Origin: Megachile rotundata
Taxonomy: Eukaryota > Arthropoda > Insecta > Hymenoptera > Megachilidae
Assembly: GCF_050947335.1 (NCBI RefSeq)
Contig: NC_134997.1
Location: forward strand, 1,240,001 to 1,304,000
Direction of reading: 5' to 3'
DNA: 64,000 bases
The translations under genes and the position numbers were made by a program. Below are positions 45,241 to 60,052 of the stretch, piece by piece (position 1 is the stretch's first letter; each line of letters opens with the position of its first letter). Under the pieces are notes generated by a model. That model was not told where the DNA came from. It was given only the letters and a program-made list of their open reading frames with translations, and did no database searches.

Positions 45241-46481
45241 AATCACGATCACCCAATCACGATCACACAATAACGATCACACAATCACGATCACACAATC
45301 ACGATCACACAATCACGATCACACAATCACACAGCCACAATCCCACAATAACGATCACACAATCACGACCACACAGTCACAATCACACAATCGCAATCAC
45401 AATCACACAATCACAGTCACACAATCACAATCACACAACCACAACCACACAATCCCACAGTCACAATCCCACAATCACGATCACACAATCACGACCACAC
45501 AGTCACGATCACACAATCGCAATCACACAACCACAATCACACAACCACAATCACACAATCACAACCACACAATCACAATCACACAATCACGATCACACAA
45601 TCACGATCACACAATCACAATCACACTATCACAATCAAACAATCACGATCACACAATCACGATCGCACAATCACGATCGCACAATCACGATCGCACAATC
45701 ACGATCGCACAATCACGATCGCACAATCACGTTCGCACAATCACGATCGCACAATCACGATCGCACAATCACGATGGCACAATCACGATCGCACAATCAC
45801 GATCGCACCGTCACAATCCCACAATCACGATCACACAATCACGACCACACAGTCGCAATCACACAATCGCAATCACACAATCGCAATCACACAATCGCAA
45901 TCACACAATCGCAATCACACAATCGCAATCACACAATCACAATCACACAATCAAACAATCGCAATCAAACAATCGCAATCACACAATCAAACAATCGCAA
46001 TCAAACAATCGCAATCACACAATCGCAATCACGCAATCGCAATCACACAAACGCAATCACACAATCGCAATCACACAATCGCAATCACACAATCGCGATC
46101 ACACAATCGCGATCACACAATCGCGATCACACAATCGCGATCACACAATCACGATCACACAATCACGATCACACAATCCCACAATCACGATCACACAATC
46201 ACGACCACACAGTCGCAATCACACAATCGCAATCACACAATCGCAATCACACAATCGCAATCACACAATCGCAATCACACAATCGCAATCTCACAATCAC
46301 AATCACACAATCACAGTCACACAATCGCACAGTCACAATCCCACAATCACGATCACCCAATCACGATCACCCAATCACGATCACCCAATCACGATCACCC
46401 AATCACGATCACACAATCACGATCACACAATCACGATCACACAATCACGATCACACAATCACGATCACACAATCACGATCA
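45241..46481 (+). repeat. CAATAACG/CAGCCAC module, copy with 9000-bp partner
   Basis: Matches 54241-55481 at an offset of exactly 9000 bp, with only a few substitutions seen, for example CACACTATC against CACACAATC near 45627 and CGCACCGTC against CGCACAGTC near 45809. It contains CAATAACG (45271), CAGCCAC, CACAACC, a P run with CACGTTCG and CGATGGCAC (ATG 45774). R units, two AAACAATC pairs, RG units and C-type units complete it. Related copies lie at 33.6 and 60.1 kb. Confidence 0.88.
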
Positions 46482-47535
46482 CACATTCGCGATCACACAA
46501 TCACGACAACACAGTCACGATCACACAATCGCAATCACACAATCACAATCATACAACCACAATCACACAATCACGACCACACAATCACGACCACACAATC
46601 ACGATCACACAATCACGATGACACTATCACGATCACACAATCACGATCACACAATCACATTCACACAATCACAATCACACAACCACAACCACACAATCCC
46701 ACAGTCACAATCCAACAATCACGATGACACAATCACGACCACACAGTCACGATCACACAATCGCAATCACACAATCACAATCACACAACCACAATCACAC
46801 AATCACAACCACACAATCACAATCACACAATCACAATCACACAATCACAATCACACAATCACGATCACACAATCACGATCACACAATCACCGTCACACAA
46901 TCACGATCACACAACCGCGATCACACAATCGCGATCACACAATCGCGATCACACAATCACAATCACGATCAAACAATCACGATCACCCAATCACGATCAC
47001 CCAATCACGATCACCCAATCACGATCACACAATAACGATCACACAATCACGATCACATAATCACGATCACACAATCACGATCACACAATCACACAGTCAC
47101 AATCCCACAATAACGATCACACAATCACGACCACACAGTCACAATCACACAATCGCAATCACAATCACACAATCACAGTCACACAATCACAATCACACAA
47201 CCACAACCACACAATCCCACAGTCACAATCCCACAATCACGATCACACAATCACGACCACACAGTCACGATCACACAATCGCAATCACACAACCACAATC
47301 ACACAACCACAATCACACAATCACAATCACACAATCACGACCACACAATCACGATCACACAATCACAATCACACAATCACGATCACACAATCACGATCAA
47401 ACAATCACGATCGCACAATCACGATCGCACAATCACGATCGCACAATCACGATCGCACAATCACGATCGCACAATCACGATCGCACAATCACGATCGCAC
47501 AATCACGATCGCACAATCACGATCGCACAATCACG
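46482..47535 (+). repeat. Mixed block leading to the super-units
   Basis: CACATTCGCG, CACGACAACAC, CACGATGACAC and CAATCCAAC variants, N units, CACCGTC, three RG units headed by CACAACCGCG (near 46911), C-type units, CAATAACG (near 47032), CACAACC units and a P run. Related blocks occur at 55.86-56.6 and 62.4-62.9 kb. Confidence 0.78.
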
Positions 47536-50500
47536 ATGGCACAATCCCGATCGCACAATCACGATCGCACAGTCACAATCCCACAATCACGATCACACAA
47601 TCACGACCACACAGTCGCAATCACACAATCGCAATCACACAATCGCAATCACACAATCGCAATCACACAATCGCAATCACACAATCGCAATCACACAATC
47701 GCAATCACACAATCGCAATCACACAATCGCAATCACACAATCGCAATCACACAATCGCAATCTCACAATCACAATCACACAATCACAGTCACACAAACGC
47801 ACAGTCACAATCCCACAATCACGATCACCCAATCACGATCACCCAATCACGATCACCCAATCACGATCACCCAATCACGATCACCCAATCACGATCACAC
47901 AATCACGATCACACAATCACGATCACACAATCACGATCACACAATCACGATCACACAATCACGATCACAGAATCACGATCACACAATCCCACAATCACGA
48001 TCACACAATCACGACCACACAGTCACAATCACACAATCGCAATCACAATCACACAATCACAATCACACAATCACAATCACACAATCACAATCACACAATC
48101 ACAATCACACAATCACAATCACACAATCACAATCACACAATCAAACAATCGCAATCAAACAATCGCAATCACACAATCGCAATCACACAATCGCAATCAC
48201 ACAATCGCAATCACACAAACGCAATCACACAATCGCAATCACACAATCGCAATCACACAATTGCAATCACACAATCGCAATCACACAATCACGATCACAC
48301 AATCATGATCACACAATCACGATCCCACAATCACGATCACACAATCACGATCACACAATCACGATCAGACAATCACCGTCACACAATCACGATCACAAAA
48401 CGACGATCACAATCACGATCACACAATCACGATTACACAATCACGATCACAGAATCCTAATCACACAATCAGGATCACACAATCACGATCACATAATCAC
48501 GGTCACACAATCACGGTCACACAATCACGATCACAAAATCACGATCACACAATCACACAATCACAATCACAATCACATAATCACAATCACACAATCACAA
48601 TCACACAATCACAATCAAACAATCACGATCGCACAATCACGATCGCACAATCACGATCGCACAATCACGATCGCACAATCACGATCGCACAATCACGATC
48701 GCACAATCACGATCGCACAATCACGATCGCACAATCACGATCGCACAATCACGATCGCACAATCACGATCGCACAATCACGATCGCACAATCACGACCAC
48801 ACAATCACACAGTCACAATCCCACAATCACGATCACACAATCGCAATCACAATCCCACAATCACAATGACACAATCACAGTCACGATCACACAATCACAA
48901 TCACACAATCTCAATCCCACAATCACAATCGCACAATCACAATCGCACTATCACAATCGCACTATCACAATCGCACTATCACAATCGCACAATCTCAATC
49001 GCACTATCACAATCGCACTATCACAATCGCACTATCACAATCACACGATCACAATCACACAATCACAATCACGCACTCACAATCACACAATCGCAATTCC
49101 ACAATCGCAATCATACAATCGCAATCACACAATCGCAATCACACAAACGCAATCACACGATCGCAATCACACGATCGCAATCACACGATCGCAATCACAC
49201 GATCGCAATCACACGATCACGATCACACGATCACGATCACACTATCACGATCACACAATCACAGTCACACGATCACAATCACACAGTCACACAATCACAA
49301 TCACACAATCACAGTCACGATCACACAATCACAATCACACAATCTCAATCCCACAATCACAATCACACAATCACAGTCACACAATCACAGTCACACAATC
49401 ACAGTCACACAATCACACAGTCACGATTCCACAATCACGATCACACAATCACGACCACACAATCACGATTACACAATCACAATCACACAATCACGATCAC
49501 ACAATCACGATCACACAATCACGACAACACAATCACGACCACACAATCACGATCACACTATCACGATGACACAATCACGATCACACAATCACGATCACAC
49601 AATCACGATCACACAATCACGATCACACAATCACAATCACACAATCACGATCACACAATCACAATCACACAACCACAACCACACAATCACACAGTCACAA
49701 TCCCACAATCACGATCACACAATCACGACCACACAGTCACGATCACACAATCACGATCACACTATCACGATCACACTATCACGATCACACAATCACAGTC
49801 ACACAATCACAATCACACAGTCACACAATCACAATCACAATCACAATCACAATCACAATCACAATCACAATCACAATCACAATCACAATCACAATCACAA
49901 TCACAATCATACAATCACAGTCACGATCACACAATCACAATCACACAATCACAATCCCACAATCACAATCACACAATCACAGCCACACAATCACAATCAC
50001 ACAATCGCACAGTCACAATCCCACAATCACGATCACCCAATCACGATCACCCAATCACGATCACACAATCACGATCACACAATCACGATCACACAATCAC
50101 ACAGTCACAATCCCACAATCACGATCACACAATCACGACCACACAGTCACAATCACACAATCGCAATCACAATCCCACAATCACAATCACACAATCACAT
50201 TCACACAATCACAACCACACAATCCCACAGTCACAATCCCACAATCACGATCACACAATCACGACCACACAGTCACGATCACACAATCGCAATCACACAA
50301 CCACAATCACACAATCACAACCACACAATCACAATCACACAATCACGATCACACAATCACGATCACACAATCACGATCGCACAATCACGATCGCACAATC
50401 ACGATCGCACAATCACGATCGCACAATCACGATCGCACAATCACGATCGCACAATCACGATCGCACAATCACGATCGCACAATCACGATCGCACAATCAC

Positions 50501-50787
50501 GATGGCACAATCCCGATCGCACAATCACGATCGCACAGTCACAATCCCACAATCACGATCACACAATCACGACCACACAGTCGCAATCACACAATCGCGA
50601 TCACACAATCGCGATCACACAATCGCGATCACACAATCGCGATCACACAATCACAATCACGATCAAACAATCACTATCACCCAATCACGATCACCCAATC
50701 ACGATCGCACAATCACGATCGCACAATCACGATCGCACAATCACGTTCGCACAATCACGATCGCACAATCACGATCGCACAATCACG
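47536..50787 (+). repeat. Right-hand super-unit X1
   Basis: Starts at CGATGGCACAATCCCG and carries, in order: R units, C-type units, an N run, AAACAATC and R. Then come CATGATC, CACCGTC, AAAACGACG (48397), CCTAATC (48456), a P run and CACTATC/CACAATCG units. CAATTCC (near 49094), CACACGATCG units, CACGATGACAC, a hexamer tract (49826-49909), a P run and a short RG run of four follow. The AAAACGACG marker recurs at 51777, 57489 and 63473. Confidence 0.85.
49826..49909 (+). repeat. (CAATCA)14 tract in X1
   Basis: 84 bp uninterrupted, preceded by CACAGTCACA and ended by CATACAATCACAGTC. Homologous tracts with the same ends have 16 copies in X2 and 17 in X3. Confidence 0.93.
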
Positions 50788-53135
50788 ATGGCACAATCAC
50801 GATCGCACAATCACGATCGCACAGTCACAATCCCACAATCACGATCACACAATCACGACCACACAGTCGCAATCACACAATCGCAATCACACAATCGCAA
50901 TCACACAATCGCAATCACACAATCGCAATCACACAATCGCAATCACACAATCACAATCACACAATCAAACAATCGCAATCAAACAATCGCAATCACACAA
51001 TCAAACAATCGCAATCAAACAATCGCAATCACGCAATCGCAATCACGCAATCGCAATCACACAAACGCAATCACACAATCGCAATCACACAATCGCAATC
51101 ACACAATCGCGATCACACAATCGCGATCACACAGTCGCGATCACACAATCGCGATCACACAATCACGATCACACAATCACGATCACACAATCCCACAATC
51201 ACGATCACCCAATCACGATCACCCAATCACGATCACCCAATCACGATCACCCAATCACGATCACCCAATCACGATCACACAATCACGATCACACAATCAC
51301 GATCACACAATCACGATCACACAATCACGATCACACAATCACGATCACAGAATCACGATCACACAATCCCACAATCACGATCACACAATCACGACCACAC
51401 AGTCACAATCACACAATCGCAATCACAATCACACAATCACAATCACACAATCACAATCACACAATCACAATCACACAATCACAATCACACAATCACAATC
51501 ACACAATCACAATCACACAATCAAACAATCGCAATCAAACAATCGCAATCACACAATCGCAATCACACAATCGCAATCACACAATCGCAATCACACAAAC
51601 GCAATCACACAATCGCAATCACACAATCGCAATCACACAATTGCAATCACACAATCGCAATCACACAATCACGATCACACAATCATGATCACACAATCAC
51701 GATCCCACAATCACGATCACACAATCACGATCACACAATCACGATCAGACAATCACCGTCACACAATCACGATCACAAAACGACGATCACAATCACGATC
51801 ACACAATCACGATTACACAATCACGATCACAGAATCCTAATCACACAATCAGGATCACACAATCACGATCACATAATCACGGTCACACAATCACGGTCAC
51901 ACAATCACGATCACAAAATCACGATCACACAATCACACAATCACAATCACAATCACATAATCACAATCACACAATCACAATCACACAATCACAATCAAAC
52001 AATCACGATCGCACAATCACGATCGCACAATCACGATCGCACAATCACGATCGCACAATCACGATCGCACAATCACGATCGCACAATCACGATCGCACAA
52101 TCACGATCGCACAATCACGATCGCACAATCACGATCGCACAATCACGACCACACAATCACACAGTCACAATCCCACAATCACGATCACACAATCGCAATC
52201 ACAATCCCACAATCACAATGACACAATCACAGTCACGATCACACAATCACAATCACACAATCTCAATCCCACAATCACAATCGCACAATCACAATCGCAC
52301 TATCACAATCGCACTATCACAATCGCACTATCACAATCGCACAATCACAATCGCACTATCACAATCGCACTATCACAATCGCACTATCACAATCACACGA
52401 TCACAATCACACAATCACAATCACGCAATCACAATCACACAATCGCAATTCCACAATCGCAATCATACAATCGCAATCACACAATCGCAATCACACAAAC
52501 GCAATCACACGATCGCAATCACACGATCGCAATCACACGATCGCAATTACACGATCGCAATCACACGATCACGATCACACGATCACGATCACACTATCAC
52601 GATCACACAATCACAGTCACACGATCACAATCACACAGTCACACAATCACAATCACACAATCACAGTCACGATCACACAATCACAATCACACAATCTCAA
52701 TCCCACAATCACAATCACACAATCACAGTCACACAATCACAGTCACACAATCACAGTCACACAATCACACAGTCACGATTCCACAATCACGATCACACAA
52801 TCACGACCACACAATCACGATCACACAATCACGATCACACAATCACGACAACACAATCACGACCACACAATCACGATCACACTATCACGATGACACAATC
52901 ACGATCACACAATCACGATCACACAATCACGATCACACAATCACAATCACACAATCACGATCACACAATCACAATCACACAACCACAACCACACAATCAC
53001 ACAGTCACAATCCCACAATCACGATCACACAATCACGACCACACAGTCACGATCACACAATCACGATCACACTATCACGATCACACTATCACGATCACAC
53101 AATCACAGTCACACAATCACAATCACACAGTCACA

Positions 53136-53231
53136 CAATCACAATCACAATCACAATCACAATCACAATCACAATCACAATCACAATCACAATCACAATC
53201 ACAATCACAATCACAATCACAATCACAATCA
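53136..53231 (+). repeat. (CAATCA)16 tract in X2
   Basis: 96 bp uninterrupted with the same flanks as in X1 and X3 (CACAGTCACA before, CATACAATC after). Confidence 0.93.
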
Positions 53232-54036
53232 TACAATCACAGTCACGATCACACAATCACAATCACACAATCACAATCCCACAATCACAATCACACAATC
53301 ACAGTCACACAATCACAATCACACAATCGCACAGTCACAATCCCACAATCACGATCACCCAATCACGATCACCCAATCACGATCACACAATCACGATCAC
53401 ACAATCACGATCACACAATCACACAGTCACAATCCCACAATCACGATCACACAATCACGACCACACAGTCACAATCACACAATCGCAATCACAATCCCAC
53501 AATCACAATCACACAATCACATTCACACAATCACAATCACACAACCCCAACCACACAATCCCACAGTCGCAATCCCACAATCACGATCACACAATCACGA
53601 CCACACAGTCACGATCACACAGTCGCCATCACACAATCACAATCACACAACCACAATCACACAATCACAACCACACAATCACAATCACACAATCACGATC
53701 ACACAATCACGATCACACAATCACGATCACACAATCACGATCACACAATCACCATCACACAATCACGATCACAAAATCACGATCACAATCACGATCACAC
53801 AATCACGATTACACAATCACGATCAAACAATCACGATCGCACAATCACGATCGCACAATCACGATCGCACAATCACGATCGCACAATCACGATCGCACAA
53901 TCACGATCGCACAATCACGATCGCACAATCACGATCGCACAATCACGATGGCACAATCCCGATCGCACAATCACGATCGCACAGTCACAATCCCACAATC
54001 ACGATCACACAATCACGACCACACAGTCGCATTCAC

Positions 54037-54192
54037 ACAATCGCGATCACACAATCGCGATCACACAATCGCGATCACACAATCGCGATCACACAATCGC
54101 GATCACACAATCGCGATCACACAACCGCGATCACACAATCGCGATCACACAATCGCGATCACACAATCGCGATCACACAATCGCGATCACAC
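54037..54192 (+). repeat. RG run, 11 units, with CACAACCGCG marker
   Basis: Eleven CACAATCGCGATCA units. The seventh carries the CACAACCGCG change (near 54121), with six units before and four after it. The run ends in CACAATCACAATCACG, AAACAATC, as at 33.5 and 60.05 kb. Confidence 0.9.
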
Positions 54193-57100
54193 AATCACAA
54201 TCACGATCAAACAATCACTATCACCCAATCACGATCACCCAATCACGATCACCCAATCACGATCACACAATAACGATCACACAATCACGATCACACAATC
54301 ACGATCACACAATCACGATCACACAATCACACAGCCACAATCCCACAATAACGATCACACAATCACGACCACACAGTCACAATCACACAATCGCAATCAC
54401 AATCACACAATCACAGTCACACAATCACAATCACACAACCACAACCACACAATCCCACAGTCACAATCCCACAATCACGATCACACAATCACGACCACAC
54501 AGTCACGATCACACAATCGCAATCACACAACCACAATCACACAACCACAATCACACAATCACAACCACACAATCACAATCACACAATCACGATCACACAA
54601 TCACGATCACACAATCACAATCACACAATCACAATCAAACAATCACGATCACACAATCACGATCGCACAATCACGATCGCACAATCACGATCGCACAATC
54701 ACGATCGCACAATCACGATCGCACAATCACGTTCGCACAATCACGATCGCACAATCACGATCGCACAATCACGATGGCACAATCACGATCGCACAATCAC
54801 GATCGCACAGTCACAATCCCACAATCACGATCACACAATCACGACCACACAGTCGCAATCACACAATCGCAATCACACAATCGCAATCACACAATCGCAA
54901 TCACACAATCGCAATCACACAATCGCAATCACACAATCACAATCACACAATCAAACAATCGCAATCAAACAATCGCAATCACACAATCAAACAATCGCAA
55001 TCAAACAATCGCAATCACACAATCGCAATCACGCAATCGCAATCACACAAACGCAATCACACAATCGCAATCACACAATCGCAATCACACAATCGCGATC
55101 ACACAATCGCGATCACACAGTCGCGATCACACAATCGCGATCACACAATCACGATCACACAATCACGATCACACAATCCCACAATCACGATCACACAATC
55201 ACGACCACACAGTCGCAATCACACAATCGCAATCACACAATCGCAATCACACAATCGCAATCACACAATCGCAATCACACAATCGCAATCTCACAATCAC
55301 AATCACACAATCACAGTCACACAATCGCACAGTCACAATCCCACAATCACGATCACCCAATCACGATCACCCAATCACGATCACCCAATCACGATCACCC
55401 AATCACGATCACACAATCACGATCACACAATCACGATCACACAATCACGATCACACAATCACGATCACACAATCACGATCACGCAATCCCACAATCACGA
55501 TCACACAATCACGACCACACAGTCACAATCACACAATCGCAATCACAATCACACAATCACAATCACACAATCACAATCACACAATCACAATCACACAATC
55601 AAACAATCGCAATCAAACAATCGCGATCACACAATCGCAATCGCACAATCGCAATCACACAATCGCGATCACACAATCGCGATCACACAATCGCGATCAC
55701 ACAATCACGATCACACAATCACTATCACACAATCACGATCACACTATCACGATCACACAATCACGATCACAGAATCACGATCACACAATCACACAGTCAC
55801 AATCCCACAATCGCGATCACACAATCGCGATCACACAATCGCGATCACACAATCGCGATCACACATTCGCGATCACACAATCACGACAACACAGTCACGA
55901 TCACACAATCGCAATCACACAATCACAATCACACAACCACAATCACACAATCACAACCACACAATCACAATCACACAATCACAATCACACAATCACAATC
56001 ACACAATCACGATCACACAATCACGATCACACAATCACCGTCACACAATCACGATCACACAACCGCGATCACACAATCGCGATCACACAATCGCGATCAC
56101 ACAATCACAATCACGATCAAACAATCACGATCACCCAATCACGATCACCCAATCACGATCACCCAATCACGATCACACAATAACGATCACACAATCACGA
56201 TCACACAATCACGATCACACAATCACGATCACACAATCACACAGTCACAATCCCACAATAACGATCACACGATCACGACCACACAGTCACAATCACACAA
56301 TCGCAATCACAATCACACAATCACAGTCACACAATCACAATCACACAACCACAACCACACAATCCCACAGTCACAATCCCACAATCACGATCACACAATC
56401 ACGACCACACAGTCACGATCACACAATCGCAATCACACAACCACAATCACACAACCACAATCACACAATCACAATCACACAATCACGACCACACAATCAC
56501 GATCACACAATCACAATCACACAATCACGATCACACAATCACGATCAAACAATCACGATCGCACAATCACGATCGCACAATCACGATCGCACAATCACGA
56601 TCGCACAATCACGATCGCACAATCACGATCGCACAATCACGATCGCACAATCACGATCGCACAATCACGATGGCACAATCCCGATCGCACAATCACGATC
56701 GCACAGTCACAATCCCACAATCACGATCACACAATCACGACCACACAGTCGCAATCACACAATCGCAATCACACAATCGCAATCACACAATCGCAATCAC
56801 ACAATCGCAATCACACAATCGCAATCACACAATCGCAATCACACAATCGCAATCACACAATCGCAATCACACAATCGCAATGACACAACCGCAATCTCAC
56901 AATCACAATCACACAATCACAGTCACACAATCGCACAGTCACAATCCCACAATCACGATCACCCAATCACGATCACCCAATCACGATCACCCAATCCCGA
57001 TCACCCAATCACGATCACCCAATCACGATCACCCAATCACGATCACACAATCACGATCACACAATCACGATCACACAATCACGATCACACAATCACGATC

Positions 57101-58945
57101 ACACAATCACGATCACACAATCACGATCACAGAATCACGATCACACAATCCGACAATCACGATCACACAATCACGACCACACAGTCACAATCACACAATC
57201 GCAATCACAATCACACAATCACAATCACACAATCACAATCACACAATCACAATCACACAATCACAATCACACAATCACAATCACACAATCACAATCACAC
57301 AATCAAACAATCGCAATCAAACAATCGCAATCACACAAACGCAATCACACAATCGCAATCACACAATCGCAATCACACAATCACGATCACACAATCATGA
57401 TCACACAATCACGATCCCACAATCACGATCACACAATCACGATCACACAATCACGATCAGACAATCACCGTCACACAATCACGATCACAAAACGACGATC
57501 ACAATCACGATCACACAATCACGATTACACAATCACGATCACAGAATCCTAATCACACAATCAGGATCACACAATCACGATCACATAATCACGGTCACAC
57601 AATCACGGTCACACAATCACGATCACACAATCACGATCACACAATCACACAATCACAATCACAATCACATAATCACAATCACACAATCACAATCACACAA
57701 TCACAATCAAACAATCACGATCGCACAATCACGATCGCACAATCACGATCGCACAATCACGATCGCACAATCACGATCGCACAATCACGATCGCACAATC
57801 ACGATCGCACAATCACGATCGCACAATCATGATCGCACAATCACGATCGCACAATCACGATCGCACAATCACGATCGCACAATCACGATCGCACAATCAC
57901 GATCGCACAATCACGACCACACAATCACACAGTCACAATCCCACAATCACGATCACACAATCGCAATCACAATCCCACAATCACAATGACACAATCACAG
58001 TCACGATCACACAATCACAATCACACAATCTCAATCCCACAATCACAATCGCACAATCACAATCGCACTATCACAATCGCACTATCACAATCGCACTATC
58101 ACAATCGCACAATCACAATCGCACTATCACAATCGCACTATCACAATCGCACTATCACAATCACACGATCACAATCACACAATCACAATCACGCAATCAC
58201 AATCACACAATCGCAATTCCACAATCGCAATCATACAATCGCAATCACACAATCGCAATCACACAAACGCAATCACACGATCGCAATCACACGATCGCAA
58301 TCACACGATCGCAATCACACGATCGCAATCACACGATCACGATCACACGATCACGATCACACTATCACGATCACACAATCACAGTCACACGATCACAATC
58401 ACACAGTCACACAATCACAATCACACAATCACAGTCACGATCACACAATCACAATCACACAATCTCAATCCCACAATCACAATCACACAATCACAGTCAC
58501 ACAATCACAGTCACACAATCACAGTCACACAATCACAGTCACACAATCACACAGTCACGATTCCACAATCACGATCACACAATCACGACCACACAATCAC
58601 GATCACACAATCACGATCACACAATCACGATCACACAATCACGACAACACAATCACGACCACACAATCACGATCACACTATCACGATGACACAATCACGA
58701 TCACACAATCACGATCACACAATCACGATCACACAATCACGATCACACAATCACAATCACACAATCACGATCACACAATCACAATCACACAACCACAACC
58801 ACACAATCACACAGTCACAATCCCACAATCACGATCACACAATCACGACCACACAGTCACGATCACACAATCACGATCACACTATCACGATCACACTATC
58901 ACGATCACACAATCACAGTCACACAATCACAATCACACAGTCACA

Positions 58946-59047
58946 CAATCACAATCACAATCACAATCACAATCACAATCACAATCACAATCACAATCAC
59001 AATCACAATCACAATCACAATCACAATCACAATCACAATCACAATCA
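58946..59047 (+). repeat. (CAATCA)17 tract in X3
   Basis: 102 bp uninterrupted, same flanks as in X1 and X2. Confidence 0.93.
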
Positions 59048-59869
59048 TACAATCACAGTCACGATCACACAATCACAATCACACAATCACAATCCCACAA
59101 TCACAATCACACAATCACAGTCACACAATCACAATCACACAATCGCACAGTCACAATCCCACAATCACGATCACCCAATCACGATCACCCAATCACGATC
59201 ACACAATCACGATCACACAATCACGATCACACAATCACACAGTCACAATCCCACAATCACGATCACACAATCACGACCACACAGTCACAATCACACAATC
59301 GCAATCACAATCCCACAATCACAATCACACAATCACATTCACACAATCACAATCACACAACCCCAACCACACAATCCCACAGTCGCAATCCCACAATCAC
59401 GATCACACAATCACGACCACACAGTCACGATCACACAGTCGCCATCACACAATCACAATCACACAACCACAATCACACAATCACAACCACACAATCACAA
59501 TCACACAATCACAATCACACAATCACGATCACACAATCACGATCACACAATCACGATCACACAATCACCATCACACAATCACGATCACAAAATCACGATC
59601 ACAATCACGATCACACAATCACGATTACACAATCACGATCAAACAATCACGATCGCACAATCACGATCGCACAATCACGATCGCACAATCACGATCGCAC
59701 AATCACGATCGCACAATCACGATCGCACAATCACGATCGCACAATCACGATCGCACAATCACGATCGCACAATCACGATGGCACAATCCCGATCGCACAA
59801 TCACGATCGCACAGTCACAATCCCACAATCACGATCACACAATCACGACCACACAGTCGCAATCACACA

Positions 59870-60052
59870 ATCGCGATCACACAATCGCGATCACACAATC
59901 GCGATCACACAATCGCGATCACACAATCGCGATCACACAATCGCGATCACACAATCGCGATCACACAATCGCGATCACACAACCGCGATCACACAATCGC
60001 GATCACACAATCGCGATCACACAATCGCGATCACACAATCGCGATCACACAA
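59870..60052 (+). repeat. RG run, 13 units, with CACAACCGCG marker
   Basis: Thirteen RG units; the ninth carries CACAACCGCG (near 59991), with eight before and four after. Four units lie after the marker in X2 as well. Confidence 0.9.

Larger units (their letters stand above)
50788..56669 (+). repeat. Right-hand super-unit X2
   Basis: Same marker series as X1: AAAACGACG 51777, CCTAATC 51836, CAATTCC near 52446, hexamer tract 53136-53231, CGATGGCACAATCCC 53948. It is longer because an 11-unit RG run (about 54037-54192), the CAATAACG module (54241-55481) and a second C/N/RG block are present. The AAAACGACG-to-CAATTCC distance is 669 bp against 697 in X1 and 725 in X3, in steps of 28 bp. Confidence 0.86.
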
